Notes: generated by a model not told the origin, from the letters alone. 64,000 bases of DNA from Chloroflexota bacterium (GCA_003577005.1 QEUW01000020.1:1-64000), one strand, 5' to 3'. Positions 27,089-35,957 are shown, counted from the first letter of the stretch. A program made the numbers and translations.

Positions 27089-27487
27089 TCACGCCACCTG
27101 CGCCGCCGCGCTCGATGAGCGGGCAAAGTACACCCAGATCAACACCAGCGCAAACACCACCAGAACGGCCGTCCCGACCGGGTCCGGCGCGGCGCCGGCG
27201 AGATCATCGTATAGGTGGTTGAACGAGTGGATCAGGCTGCCGCCGGCGACAAAGCCGATGAACAGCCGGTGCTGGATTGGATTGCGTGCGGCGATCAACA
27301 AGGCAATACCCATCGGCAGCGTAAAGGCCCCCAAGTCCCCAAGATAATGCCGGTTGAAGGGCGGATATGGTCCGATGGTTGTAAAAAACCAGACCGGAGC
27401 AAACAACTGTGTCAATCCAACAAAAGTGTAAAAGGCTCCCGCGATTGCTATCACCCACTGTATCCAACGTGCGTTTTGAGTTTTCAT
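27089..27487 (-). CDS. Small four-helix membrane protein (DUF4345-like)
   Basis: The 132-residue protein has four predicted membrane helices: WIQWVIAIAGAFYTFVGLTQL, LGAFTLPMGIALLIAA, RLFIGFVAGGSLIHSFNH and GTAVLVVFALVLIWVYF. It resembles small DUF4345-type membrane proteins, with no established function. The ATG at 27487 has a perfect AGGAGG five bases upstream. It is divergent from the lipoprotein gene. Confidence 0.75.
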   Translation of the reverse strand: MKTQNARWIQWVIAIAGAFYTFVGLTQLFAPVWFFTTIGPYPPFNRHYLGDLGAFTLPMGIALLIAARNPIQHRLFIGFVAGGSLIHSFNHLYDDLAGAAPDPVGTAVLVVFALVLIWVYFARSSSAAAQVA

Positions 27488-27593
27488 ACTCGCCTCCTGA
27501 AATGATAATTGCACTGCTCCCGGCTTGCGCTGCACGGGCTAAGCAGAGTTTGAAGCCCATTGTCGACCAACGGGCGAGAAAGACCGCACAATC

Positions 27594-28895
27594 GTGAACA
27601 ATCAACGAACAGGCAAGCAAATCAGACACATCTTTGCATTCTACATAACAGCCCTGCTCACGCTAAGCGGCTGCGGACCCACGGCTACATCACTGGTTCA
27701 GCCATGGATCACGATCGCCAGTGTGGAAACAAGCGGGCCGGCAGAACCGGTCGAAACTACAGAACTCGCCACAGGGGCCGGTGAGGCTATCGCCCTCTGC
27801 CCTCAAATTGCTCGGCCCGCAATGCTCCTTTTCCTCCCCGATGGCAACTACACATTGTTTGACCCGGCCAGCAGCGAGACCTGTCCACTCCCCTTTGCGA
27901 CAGCTATCCCCGGTATGGTCGCTATGGCCCAGGGTGACTTCTTCGTAGCCAGCCGCACCACCGGTCCCGAAGGTGCGGCAACCGTGATCCAGCGCTACAG
28001 TTCTGACGGGACCGTCGAGCAGCTACCCTACACGATGTTTGACAGCCAGACGGGTACCGAACTGGTCGCCTTTACCATCTCCAGCGATGCAAGGCTCATT
28101 GCCTGGAGCATTCTTGGCCCCACCGCCGGCAGCGACCTGCCCGTGACCACCCTGTACATCGCCAACCTGGCGACAGGCCAGATGCTGCACGGCGTTGCGC
28201 CGGAAGTAGGCGAGGCGCCGCTTGCCCTCAAGCCTATCCGCTTTAGTGACGATGGCAGCAGGCTCTACTATGCTCTGCAACCGTACGGTCTCGGCGGCAT
28301 CTGGAGTAGCTATGTGGCCCGTTACTCCAATCTGTATACCGTGACAACTGACGGCGCCAGCACGCCCGAACGTATCTTCGACTGCGCTGACGTTGGCCTC
28401 GGTCTCTGCCTCGGCGACTTCTTCCTTGTTGACAATACGCTTAGCGCCCTGGCATACGTGGACCAGTGGACCGGCACCGTTGTGATTCAGAACGGCGTGG
28501 GCAACGTGCTCAACACTCTCGAGGCTGAGCATGACTACATTGGTTACCCCACGTGGGGGCCCAGTGGAGAGCTCGTCTACTACACCGCCGCCCCGCCCGA
28601 TGATCCGTCCGTCAGCCCCTTGCCCGAGATGGGCTACCTCCACCGTGTGGCGCCGCCCACCGCCCCGGCCGAGACTCTGGCCGCCGACCCGGCACTGCTG
28701 CTACCCATTGGCTTCCTGAACGACACCCAGGTCATAGTCGGTTGGGCTGGCGAGAATGACAGCCGGGGTCTCGCCCTGGTTGGAATAGACGGCTCGGTCC
28801 AGGTGCTCGATGTCCCTGCTGGCGCCACTCTGCTCGGCATCTCTGCGGCTTCAACTCTGCTTGGTGGCAGCGGCGGCATCATCAGTGCCCCGTAG
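27594..28895 (+). CDS. Secreted lipoprotein with beta-propeller-like body
   Basis: The 433-residue protein starts at a GTG and has an N-terminal signal with lipobox LTLSGC at about residues 22-27, so it should be lipid-anchored outside the membrane. The body shows repeated short strands with DG/SDG turns (YSSDGTVEQLPYTMFD, ISSDARLIAWSILGP, RFSDDGSRLYYALQP), typical of TolB/WD40-like propellers, and pairs of Cys in IFDCADVGLGLCLGDFF. No enzymatic motif is visible. It converges on the epimerase gene, with only 20 bp between stops. Confidence 0.8.
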   Translation: MNNQRTGKQIRHIFAFYITALLTLSGCGPTATSLVQPWITIASVETSGPAEPVETTELATGAGEAIALCPQIARPAMLLFLPDGNYTLFDPASSETCPLPFATAIPGMVAMAQGDFFVASRTTGPEGAATVIQRYSSDGTVEQLPYTMFDSQTGTELVAFTISSDARLIAWSILGPTAGSDLPVTTLYIANLATGQMLHGVAPEVGEAPLALKPIRFSDDGSRLYYALQPYGLGGIWSSYVARYSNLYTVTTDGASTPERIFDCADVGLGLCLGDFFLVDNTLSALAYVDQWTGTVVIQNGVGNVLNTLEAEHDYIGYPTWGPSGELVYYTAAPPDDPSVSPLPEMGYLHRVAPPTAPAETLAADPALLLPIGFLNDTQVIVGWAGENDSRGLALVGIDGSVQVLDVPAGATLLGISAASTLLGGSGGIISAP

Positions 28896-28915
28896 CCCTT
28901 GCCATCCGCCATTCT

Positions 28916-29740
28916 TTACCGGGGGTTGAGCGTCAAGGAGTTGGGCTTCTGCTGGCGTTGGCCATAGTGCTGCGCCACCCATTCACCCCATGTGATCTTG
29001 CCATAGCGGGCGTTCAGATCAGTGTTGCGCCCCCGGCGGAAGCCAGCGGCTGCCTTGCCCGGCACAGGCAGCCGCCAGACCGGGCGCGCCAACCCCTGTG
29101 CGGCAAGCCACGGCTTGACCATCTGCCCCAACGTCAAGATCTCTGGGCCGGCGATATCGGGTAGGCGACCGCCGGGGCCGTCCTTGATGATCTGGACAAA
29201 GTGGTCGGCCACTTCTCCTTCATCGATGGGCTGCGACTGGAAGTCGGTGGGCAACAGGTAGAATGGCATCCAGGCCAGCCGCTGCAAGGGTTGGAGCAGC
29301 CGGTCGATAAAGGAATGAAACTGCGTCGCCCGTAGAATCGACCACGGGACACCACCCTGCTCGATGCGCTGTTCGGCCGCCAGTTTGTGGCCGTAATAGG
29401 CGAACTCCATCCGGTCGATCCCCACGATGGAGATGTATGTGAAGTGGCTGACTCCGGCGGTGCGGGCTGCGTTCAACAGCCGTTCAGTGCCCAGCACATC
29501 CACCTCGTGGGCGTGGAGCGGGTCGCTGGCAGCATGGATGATCACATCCACCTCCGCCACAGCAGCGGAGAGGTCGCTCTGTTGCTGCAGGTCCATCTGC
29601 ACCCATTCCAGGTTGGATGCGCCATCTGTCTTGGGGGCAGAGCGGCTGGAAATCCGCACCGTATAGCCGGCCTTGAGCAGGCGCGGCGTGAGTTCGCGGC
29701 CAAAGACACCCCGTCCCCCAGTAATCAAAATGCGCTTCAT
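28916..29740 (-). CDS. NmrA-like NAD(P)-binding epimerase/reductase, ECF41 partner
   Basis: The 274-residue protein starts MKRILITGGRGVFGRELTPR with the GxxGxxG motif and continues with IIHAASDPLHAHEVDVLGTE and FTYISIVGIDR, as in atypical SDRs of the NmrA group. These lack the classic Tyr-Lys pair and often act as oxidoreductases or NADPH sensors. AAGGAGA precedes the ATG. The gene begins 30 bp after the ECF41 sigma gene on the same strand. ECF41 groups are known to sit beside carboxymuconolactone decarboxylase, oxidoreductase or epimerase genes, so this is very likely the sigma factor's target. Confidence 0.9.
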   Translation of the reverse strand: MKRILITGGRGVFGRELTPRLLKAGYTVRISSRSAPKTDGASNLEWVQMDLQQQSDLSAAVAEVDVIIHAASDPLHAHEVDVLGTERLLNAARTAGVSHFTYISIVGIDRMEFAYYGHKLAAEQRIEQGGVPWSILRATQFHSFIDRLLQPLQRLAWMPFYLLPTDFQSQPIDEGEVADHFVQIIKDGPGGRLPDIAGPEILTLGQMVKPWLAAQGLARPVWRLPVPGKAAAGFRRGRNTDLNARYGKITWGEWVAQHYGQRQQKPNSLTLNPR

Positions 29741-29770
29741 GGTTTTCTCCTTTTAACTCATTACAATTTT

Positions 29771-30640
29771 TTAGCGGATCCGCTTGGCCAAATGTTGTAA
29801 CTTATCGGGATTCAGAATATTTCGGATCTCATAGATGCGTTCGCCGTCGCTGACCACGTTCATCACGCCAATGAGCTGCTGGCCTTCCAAAAGCAGAACT
29901 GCCAGCGCACCGTTGACCTCGGCAAATTCGACGCGCGTCTGCGCGGTGCGGAAACGATTGAGGCCGATCAGCAGTTTGGAGGCACGTTCGCGACCGGCCA
30001 CCGGTCGCGTAGCAGCCCGCGCTTTGCCACCACCATCCGACCAGACGGTAATCTCATCGGCCAGCAGGTTGGTCAATTCATCCAGATCGCCTGCGCCGAC
30101 TGCCTGGATAAAGCGAGTGAGCAACTGCTGTTGCCGTTCGCGTGAAGGGGTAAAGCGCGGCCGCCGCTCTGTCAGATATTGTTTCGCCCGGTGGTAAAGC
30201 TGGCGACAGTTGGCCTCACTCTTGTCCACGATCTGCGCAATCTCCCCGTAGTCATAATCGAACACCTCACGCAACAGAAAGACAGCGCGCTCCACCGGCG
30301 CCAAGCTTTCCAACAGCACAAGAAAAGCCATGGAGATCATTTCGTGCTTGTCCACCACCTCGGCCGGGGATTCTGTAGTGAGCAGCGGCTCAGGCAGCCA
30401 CGGCCCCACATACTGTTCGCGCTGCACCCGCGCCGATTTGAGTTGGTCCAGACAGAGGCGCGTCGTGACCGTAGTCAAGAATGCCTCGGGGGACTCGATC
30501 ACCTCCGTGGGCGTCGCGATAAATCGCAGATAGCTTTCCTGCACCACATCCTCGGCCTCCATTACGCTGCCCAACATCCGGTAGGCGATGGAAAAGAGCC
30601 GCGGGCGGTGGTGCTCAAAGGTTTCAGCGTGGGTCGTCAT
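29771..30640 (-). CDS. ECF41-family RNA polymerase sigma factor
   Basis: The 289-residue protein has sigma-70 region 2 (FEHHRPRLFSIAYRMLGSVM), the ECF41 linker WLPEP, region 4 (LLREVFDYDYGEIAQIVDKS) and the SnoaL-like C-terminal extension that modulates activity in ECF41 factors. The extension carries both known motifs: DGGGKARAA and the terminal NPDKL. No anti-sigma gene is adjacent, as expected because the extension acts as built-in control. ATG 30640 is chosen because AAGGAG sits five bases before it, whereas ATG 30643 is too close. It forms an operon with the epimerase gene and has an ECF41 promoter upstream. Confidence 0.96.
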   Translation of the reverse strand: MTTHAETFEHHRPRLFSIAYRMLGSVMEAEDVVQESYLRFIATPTEVIESPEAFLTTVTTRLCLDQLKSARVQREQYVGPWLPEPLLTTESPAEVVDKHEMISMAFLVLLESLAPVERAVFLLREVFDYDYGEIAQIVDKSEANCRQLYHRAKQYLTERRPRFTPSRERQQQLLTRFIQAVGAGDLDELTNLLADEITVWSDGGGKARAATRPVAGRERASKLLIGLNRFRTAQTRVEFAEVNGALAVLLLEGQQLIGVMNVVSDGERIYEIRNILNPDKLQHLAKRIR

Positions 30641-30692
30641 CATGTCTCCTTGATTGCGCCCAATAGACAACGGCGCTCTGTTCTACTGATAA

Positions 30693-30719
30693 GACGATTG
30701 GCTCCGCTGATTTGTGACA
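30693..30719 (-). promoter_or_regulatory. ECF41-type promoter
   Basis: On the minus strand TGTCACA (30713-30719) is followed after exactly 16 bases by CGTC (30693-30696). This equals the published ECF41 target motif TGTCACA-n16-CGTC. It lies 53 bases before the sigma gene start and should give positive autoregulation of the sigma-epimerase operon. Confidence 0.9.
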
Positions 30720-30770
30720 ATTGGGACGCCTGCTGCACAAAATTCAAGGTGTCAGAGGAATTTACAATTT

Positions 30771-30911
30771 ATCCACAGATTACACAGATTACACAGATTT
30801 TGCAATGGTTGGGGGACAAATAGCTCGCTGCTCAAAAGTGCAGTAAAGAACCGCAGATCGATAGCAAGACGCGGATTTTCGCCGCTCGAGTGGAGAATCC
30901 GCGTCTTTTTA
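30771..30911. repeat. Tandem CACAGATTA words and a 12-bp-arm hairpin
   Basis: Bases 30771-30802 carry three CCACAGATTA/ACACAGATT words. AAGACGCGGATT (30866-30877) pairs perfectly with 30896-30907 and is followed on the plus strand by TTTTT, so it looks like a terminator although no plus-strand gene precedes it. Confidence 0.6.
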
Positions 30912-30960
30912 TCAATCCGTGGTTCTCTGCACCCAGCTTTGGAGAAGCTCTGGACAAAAC

Positions 30961-30996
30961 AAAGCCCCGCAAGCGACGATGCGTTTGCAGGGCTTT
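30961..30996 (-). terminator. Rho-independent terminator of the sigma-nuclease fusion gene
   Basis: On the minus strand AAAGCCCTGCAA and TTGCGGGGCTTT form a stem followed by GTTTTG. It is about 90 bp past the stop at 31083. A further inverted repeat, TTGCGTCCGCCC with its complement, lies between them at about 31027-31066. Confidence 0.75.
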
Positions 30997-31082
30997 CAAA
31001 TAATAATCGCACACTTGTCGGGTCGGGTTGCGTCCGCCCTTGTGCTCAATCATCGGGCGGGCGGACGCAATCCGCCCCTCCG

Positions 31083-32279
31083 TTATTCCTCGCTGCCAAA
31101 GAGATAGGCCAATAGCTTTTGACGCTTCTCCTCCTCTTCGCTCTGGGTCTGACCTACTTCTTTATCCTTCAACTCTTGCAGCTTCTGTTCAGCTTCCTTC
31201 AGACCCTGCGCGTGCTGTTCTCTCATTTTGTCTAGCCCTTTGCCTAGCAGAGGCATCTTTGTCTCTGCTGGGATGGCCATTCCGGCCTTCTCCATCACCT
31301 CATCTGTCACGTAGATGGGGCAACCCATCCGCAGCGCCAGCGCGATGGCGTCACTCGGCCGAGCATCGACCTCTTGCACTGCGCCGTCACTGCGCAGCTT
31401 TGCCACTGCGTAAAAGGTGTTCTCCCTTATAGTCTCCACGCGTACCTCTTCCAATGTGGCGCCGGCCGCTGCCAGGAGGCGGGCAGTAAACTCATACGTG
31501 AGTGGACGCGGCACGGTAAGATCGAGCAACTGCATAGCCATTGCATCCGCCTCAAACGGGCCGATCCAAATGGGTAGCAGGCGCTGGCCTGGCTCATCGT
31601 ACAACACGACGATGCGATTACCATTCTCCTCATTGACAACGACATCCGCAATGGTTACTTTCACCACCTTTGTATCCCTTTCTTGTATGGCCACAGCACC
31701 ATGAAACGATTCGTACACCGGGGCGAGCAGGTCACGCAGTTGCGCCCGTGACCGGTGCAGCCGCACTTTGACGGCATTGACCGAAATCCCCAGTAGGGCC
31801 GCGATCTCGCGCAGGCTCAGCTGGTCGTAGTAGAACAGGAGAGTGACCTTCCTGTACGTAGGAGCCAGCGAGTCCACTGCCGCCAACACACAGGCATGTA
31901 ACTCGCGCAGTTCGGCCACCTCATGCGGCGCCGGCTCGCCGCCGGCAAAGGGCAACGCATCAAAATGGAGGCCACCTAGCATCGCTTCCAACGATAGGAC
32001 CGCGACGTTCTGATTGCGCCGGTGATTGCGGCAGACATTGAGCACGATGCCATAGAGCCAACTGCCAAACGCATGAACGTCTTTGAGATGTGCCAGTGAG
32101 AGGTAAGCCTGGAGCATCGCCTCTTGGGTCAACTCGTGCGCGGTCTCCCGGCTGCCCACCATGCGCACGGCGAGCCGCCAGGCTATTGTTTCATAGCGTT
32201 CTACCAGGTGGCCAAAGGCTGCTTTATCACCAGCTTGCGCTGCCAGCACCAACGCCACCTCTGACTGGGGACGTGCCAT
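31083..32279 (-). CDS. ECF sigma factor fused to a bifunctional nuclease (BFN/DUF151) domain
   Basis: The 398-residue protein joins two units. Residues about 1-165 are an ECF sigma: AAFGHLVERYETIAWRLAVR (region 2) and LLFYYDQLSLREIAALLGIS followed by VNAVKVRLHRSRAQLRDLL (region 4). Residues about 190-320 are a DUF151 domain: VVLYDEPGQRLLPIWIGPFE, then DAMAMQLLDLTVPRPLTYEF and EVDARPSDAIALALRMGCPI. The tail is a charged coiled coil rich in K, E and Q. DUF151 proteins of Thermotoga and plants bind or cleave nucleic acid and are linked to stress. The start is uncertain: ATG 32279 or GTG 32309, neither with a good ribosome site. It may tie transcription to nucleic-acid damage, but that is inference. 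Confidence 0.88.
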   Translation of the reverse strand: MARPQSEVALVLAAQAGDKAAFGHLVERYETIAWRLAVRMVGSRETAHELTQEAMLQAYLSLAHLKDVHAFGSWLYGIVLNVCRNHRRNQNVAVLSLEAMLGGLHFDALPFAGGEPAPHEVAELRELHACVLAAVDSLAPTYRKVTLLFYYDQLSLREIAALLGISVNAVKVRLHRSRAQLRDLLAPVYESFHGAVAIQERDTKVVKVTIADVVVNEENGNRIVVLYDEPGQRLLPIWIGPFEADAMAMQLLDLTVPRPLTYEFTARLLAAAGATLEEVRVETIRENTFYAVAKLRSDGAVQEVDARPSDAIALALRMGCPIYVTDEVMEKAGMAIPAETKMPLLGKGLDKMREQHAQGLKEAEQKLQELKDKEVGQTQSEEEEKRQKLLAYLFGSEE

Positions 32280-32409
32280 CCTTGATTTGGGATCCCAACC
32301 TGTCGACACCTCTATTGATCATAGTGGTCAAACGGCAGAAAAAGGTTACAAGTTACGATTCAGCCTCATCGTACTCATTCTCGACAAAGCCTTGGGAGTA
32401 CGAGTACGA

Positions 32410-32444
32410 GCAGGTAGGGCAAGATGGCATCTTGCCCTACCTGC
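32410..32444. repeat. Near-perfect palindrome with 17-bp arms
   Basis: GCAGGTAGGGCAAGATG (32410-32426) and its exact complement (32428-32444) are separated by a single base. It lies between the converging-order minus genes upstream of the sigma-nuclease fusion. There is no T-run, so it is not a standard terminator. Confidence 0.85.
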
Positions 32445-32501
32445 CCCCAATCCTGGACATACCGGATTACAAAGTACCCCACCGTTCAGGCAGGCCGAAT
32501 G

Positions 32502-32535
32502 AAAAATCCACCCTGCATAAAAGTAAGGGTGGATT
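32502..32535 (-). terminator. Rho-independent terminator of rnz
   Basis: On the minus strand AATCCACCCT and AGGGTGGATT form a 10-bp stem followed by TTTTTC. It starts 47 bp after the rnz stop. Confidence 0.85.
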
Positions 32536-32581
32536 ATCAAGACGGGCAGCTACGGCTCGCTGTAACGATCTGGGCCGGGTA

Positions 32582-33568
32582 TTACGGCTCTTCAGGGGAG
32601 GCTGATTCTCGACGTCCCTCGCCATATTGCAGATTGCGCACAACTGTGGGTTTGCCTTTGCGCACCTGAAAGATGTCAAGGTCGCTGGCGACAATGGTGT
32701 CAGGGAAGACAGCCTGTGCTTCAGCCAAGATTTCCTGCACGCGATAACGCCGGCTCACATGATGCAGCACGAGCAGCCTGACATCTGCATTGCGCGCCAA
32801 TCGCGCCGCCGCCAGGGCGGTGATATGGCCGTGCGCACGGGCCAGGTCCTTATCGGCGTCGAGATAGGTGGCTTCAATGGCAAGCAGATCTGCCCCGCTT
32901 ACCACCTTGTGGAGCGGGCCGGTGTGGCTCACATCGCCCACAAAACAGAGTTTGGCCCCCCGCTGCGGCTCACCCAGCACCATCTCCGGTGTGATAGTAC
33001 GGCCGTCGGGCAGGGTGACGGTATTGCCGGCCGCCAGTTCACGGCGGACGGGGCCGTGTGGAATGTTGAGCGCTTCGGCTTTTTCGGCCAGAAAGGGGCG
33101 GCGGGTCTTTTCTTCAAAGGTGAAGCCAAAACAGTCCGGCCCGCGATGTTGCACCGGAAAGGCCGTGAGCGAAAAGTGTTTGCCCTCAAAGATGACACCT
33201 GGCGCCATGAGGTTGAGGGCGATCCCCACGTTGGGGATCTGCCCCGGCCCGAAGACAACCTCCATCAACCCATGCACGCGCGCCAGCGCGTTTGCGCCCC
33301 CGTAGATATTGAGTTCTTCCAGCGCCTCCCAGCGGCCCAGCGTGCTCGCCAGCCCACCCAGACCGAGGATGTGGTCCAGATGGCCGTGGGTCAACAGAAT
33401 TTTGTCCAACCGGCGAAAGCCAAGACCGCTGCGCAGGAGTTGGCGCTGGGTGCCTTCGCCGCAATCGATCATAAAACGGTGTTCGTTCGCCATTACCACC
33501 GCCGACGAAAGACCGCGATGCACCGAGGGCGCCGAAGCCGAGGTGCCAAGAAAGACTAGTTCAAACAA
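32582..33568 (-). CDS. rnz: Ribonuclease Z
   Basis: The 328-residue protein has the RNase Z metallo-beta-lactamase fold: [20 protein letters not shown] near the start, the zinc motif [15 protein letters not shown] (HxHxDH) at about residues 59-73, [10 protein letters not shown], and [24 protein letters not shown]. It cuts the 3' trailer of tRNA precursors lacking encoded CCA. The start is a TTG at 33568, with AAGGGG eight bases upstream; no in-frame ATG gives the correct N-terminus. A terminator follows the gene. Confidence 0.94.
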   Translation of the reverse strand: MFELVFLGTSASAPSVHRGLSSAVVMANEHRFMIDCGEGTQRQLLRSGLGFRRLDKILLTHGHLDHILGLGGLASTLGRWEALEELNIYGGANALARVHGLMEVVFGPGQIPNVGIALNLMAPGVIFEGKHFSLTAFPVQHRGPDCFGFTFEEKTRRPFLAEKAEALNIPHGPVRRELAAGNTVTLPDGRTITPEMVLGEPQRGAKLCFVGDVSHTGPLHKVVSGADLLAIEATYLDADKDLARAHGHITALAAARLARNADVRLLVLHHVSRRYRVQEILAEAQAVFPDTIVASDLDIFQVRKGKPTVVRNLQYGEGRRESASPEEP

Positions 33569-33888
33569 GATGATAACCCCTTGGATTCATGAATGCAGAC
33601 ACCTTTCAGTTTACCGGATGGCGCAGCGCAAGGCAAACCATTGGCGATAAAAGAAAACTGACTGCTTCGCCTTCACCAGGAATGGAGAATGAGGAGTATG
33701 CCCACCTACGTGCCGGGGGCCCGCTGGGCACGTTCGCACGTAGGTGGGCATACTTCTCAGCTCAGTTGAATCCTAAAGAGGCAGAAAAACTCTACTTCGG
33801 GGTAGTATAGAGTAGAGATCGAGAAGCCGGTCGCTGCACTGGTGCAATGCATCTCTGCTCTTGTTTGCCTAGAGATGTACTACCCCAT
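33569..33888. other. Intergenic region with a 19-bp-arm hairpin
   Basis: No gene is supported here. AGTATGCCCACCTACGTGC (33695-33713) is perfectly complementary to 33736-33754, with a GC-rich 22-bp loop. The remainder is unremarkable; the rnz leader with AAGGGG lies at its left end. Confidence 0.7.
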
Positions 33889-34305
33889 TCACGTAACGCC
33901 GATTTCCGTGGCCTGTTGGCGTAACTGGGGCAGCGTGGCCAGGCCGTGGTTGATTGCAGCCGGCCGGCGGTTGCGGTCCAGCCAGATCGTGGTGGGCACG
34001 GTCATCACACCAAAAAAGCGAGCGAGTTGATCGTGCGCTACGGCGTCGAAGGTGTGGATAGGGGCGCTACTCGCCGCCGCCAGTTGCGCCAGGATCGGCG
34101 CCTGTTGGTAATGACATTGAGCGCAGTGATCCGCTGTAAAATAGAGCAGCGCCGGGCCAGCCGGCACCGCTTTCGCCACCTCGTCCGGCAGTGTCGTTTC
34201 CGCCAGCTTATGCAAGCGACGCACCTGGCAGCCGCGCCAGATGCACACCAACAACAGACTCAACCCCAGCACCACGGCGAGGATCAAGAGACGTTCGAGC
34301 AGCAT
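33889..34305 (-). CDS. Membrane-anchored thioredoxin-like protein
   Basis: The 138-residue protein has an N-terminal membrane helix (LLILAVVLGLSLLLVCIWRG) followed by a thioredoxin fold: ALLYFTADHCAQCHYQQAPI with the redox motif CAQC at about residues 61-64, and the cis-proline loop VMTVPTTIWLDR. The domain should face outside the membrane. It is probably a disulfide reductase or sulfur-transfer partner. In this minus-strand run it lies two genes from a DUF4395 protein, a pairing commonly seen in other genomes. Confidence 0.88.
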   Translation of the reverse strand: MLLERLLILAVVLGLSLLLVCIWRGCQVRRLHKLAETTLPDEVAKAVPAGPALLYFTADHCAQCHYQQAPILAQLAAASSAPIHTFDAVAHDQLARFFGVMTVPTTIWLDRNRRPAAINHGLATLPQLRQQATEIGVT

Positions 34306-34341
34306 AAGAGGTACTCATTCCTTCTGTGGTTCACAACGCCA

Positions 34342-35322
34342 TCAGCTGTGGCCCAACACTGGGTGGGATTGGTAGGGTGCCTCCAGAAAGGCCATTTCAT
34401 CATCTGTCAGGCGGATCTCCAACGCCGCCACCGCTTCTTCCAGTTGATACATCTTGCTCGCCCCGATGATGGGCGCCGTCACGCCCGGCTTGTGGAGCAT
34501 CCAGGCCAGGGCGACCTGGGCGGGAGATTTGCCGTGGTCTGCCGCCACCTTTTGCACCCGTTCCAGCGTGGCGAAGTCGTTTTCCTGGTAGTACATGCGG
34601 TGGGCAAAGTCATCGCTCTTGCTGCGCGGCGTCTCGCCACCCTTGTCGGGCGTCCGGTTGCCGGCGAGAAAGCCGCGCGCCAGCGGGCTCCAGGGGATGA
34701 CACCAATACCCTGGTCGAGACAGAGCGGGATCATCTCGCGCTCCTCTTCACGGTAGACCAGGTTGTAGTGGTTCTGCATGGTCACAAAGCGCACCCAGCC
34801 ATTGAGGCTGGAGGTATAGAGCGCCTTGGCAAATTGCCAGGCATACATGCTCGAAGCGCCGATATAGCGCGCCTTGCCCGCCTTGACCACATCGTGCAAC
34901 GCTTCGAGCGTCTCTTCGATGGGCGTCTCTTTGTCCCAGCGGTGGATCTGGTAGAGATCGACGTAATCGGTGCCCAGGCGGCGCAGCGAGGCATCGATGC
35001 CGTCCATGATATGTTTGCGCGAAAGGCCACGCTGGTTGGGCTTGTTGCCCATGGGGTTATAGACCTTGGTGGCGATGACCACCTCGTCGCGTTTGGCAAA
35101 GTCGCGCAGCGCCCGGCCCGTCACCTCTTCGCTGACGCCCTGCGAGTAGACATCAGCGGTATCAAAGAAGTTGATCCCGGCCTCCAGCGCCCGGCGGATG
35201 AAGGGGCGGCTCTGTTCTTCATCCAGCACCCAGTCGCGCCATTGGGGCGTGCCATAGGTCATCATCCCCAGACAGAGGCGCGAGACCTTCAAACCGGTGT
35301 TGCCAAGATTGACATAGTGCAT
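34342..35322 (-). CDS. Aldo/keto reductase
   Basis: The 326-residue protein begins MHYVNLGNTGLKVSRLCLGM, the standard AKR opening, with INFFDTADVYSQGVSEEVTG holding the catalytic Asp and Tyr, VVIATKVYNPMGNKPNQRGL with the Lys, and DLYQIHRWDKETPIEETLEA carrying His. IIGASKMYQLEEAVAAL binds NADPH. It resembles the YajO/YghZ-type group. It reduces aldehydes or ketones; the natural substrate is not inferable. It lies between the thioredoxin-like and DUF4395 genes. Confidence 0.93.
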   Translation of the reverse strand: MHYVNLGNTGLKVSRLCLGMMTYGTPQWRDWVLDEEQSRPFIRRALEAGINFFDTADVYSQGVSEEVTGRALRDFAKRDEVVIATKVYNPMGNKPNQRGLSRKHIMDGIDASLRRLGTDYVDLYQIHRWDKETPIEETLEALHDVVKAGKARYIGASSMYAWQFAKALYTSSLNGWVRFVTMQNHYNLVYREEEREMIPLCLDQGIGVIPWSPLARGFLAGNRTPDKGGETPRSKSDDFAHRMYYQENDFATLERVQKVAADHGKSPAQVALAWMLHKPGVTAPIIGASKMYQLEEAVAALEIRLTDDEMAFLEAPYQSHPVLGHS

Positions 35323-35363
35323 GGGAAATCCCCTAACAGCAGTTGGCGCTTAGCGCCCGCTTT

Positions 35364-35449
35364 GCGAACACAGAGAACACGGAGAAGACACAGAGTTTTT
35401 CCCTCTCTTCCTCTGTGTTCTCTGTGTCTCCTCCGTGCCCTCTGTGAAC
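35364..35449. repeat. Word-type hairpin (CACAGAGAACACGGAG)
   Basis: Left arm: AACACAGAGAACACGGAGAA and GACACAGAG. Right arm: CTCTGTGTTCTCTGTGTCTC and CTCCGTGCCCTCTGTG. The two are strongly complementary. Related copies are at 11561-11640 and 58831-58930. Confidence 0.85.
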
Positions 35450-35450
35450 C

Positions 35451-35897
35451 TTATACATTTTGCCAGCCGGGCAGCGACAGATGAACGCCCCGGCGCGCCA
35501 GTTGAAAGTAGAGGAAGCAGCCGACGCAGAAGCCAAAGAAGAGGTTGACCGCAGCTAATATCACAACGATCCCAGCCAGCGACCAACCGAGCAGCGGTGC
35601 GCCGGCGAGCAGAGCCAATGTGCTGGCCGCCAGAAAGATGCCGCCCACGCCTTGGGCAAAGAGGTGGGGCTGTGGGTCATCGGGCTGGAGATCGGGCTGG
35701 AGCAAACCGGCCGGTTTCAACAGTCGGGCGTACACCAGCTTGAACAGACTGGCTTTGGGCCACGCTGTGCCAATCAGCATCACCGCGGCGACAAATGCCA
35801 CTAGCCACCACTGGTCAAAGAGAAACGCCAGGATCAACAAGCCGATAATTGACACCTGATTGACGCGCAATGCCGTGTGATCGACTTTGGGTTTCAT
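35451..35897 (-). CDS. DUF4395 membrane protein
   Basis: The 148-residue protein has about four membrane helices (VSIIGLLILAFLFDQWWLVA; WLVAFVAAVMLIGTAW; GGIFLAASTLALLAGAPL; AGIVVILAAVNLFFGFCVGC) and the characteristic NLFFGFCVGCFLYFQLAR end with two conserved Cys. DUF4395 proteins are frequently encoded with thioredoxin or rhodanese genes, and here a thioredoxin-like gene and a sulfur-carrier operon flank it. A role in transmembrane thiol or sulfur handling is an inference from that context. AGAGG precedes the ATG. Confidence 0.88.
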   Translation of the reverse strand: MKPKVDHTALRVNQVSIIGLLILAFLFDQWWLVAFVAAVMLIGTAWPKASLFKLVYARLLKPAGLLQPDLQPDDPQPHLFAQGVGGIFLAASTLALLAGAPLLGWSLAGIVVILAAVNLFFGFCVGCFLYFQLARRGVHLSLPGWQNV

Positions 35898-35957
35898 AGA
35901 TATACCTCTGAGAACGCAAAGGGGCATCGCACGCTGGGCGTGCAACGCACCGGCGGC

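Noticed and set aside
30866..30911. Plus-strand terminator
   Set aside because: The stem with TTTTT is convincing, but no plus-strand gene precedes it, so it is listed only as a hairpin.
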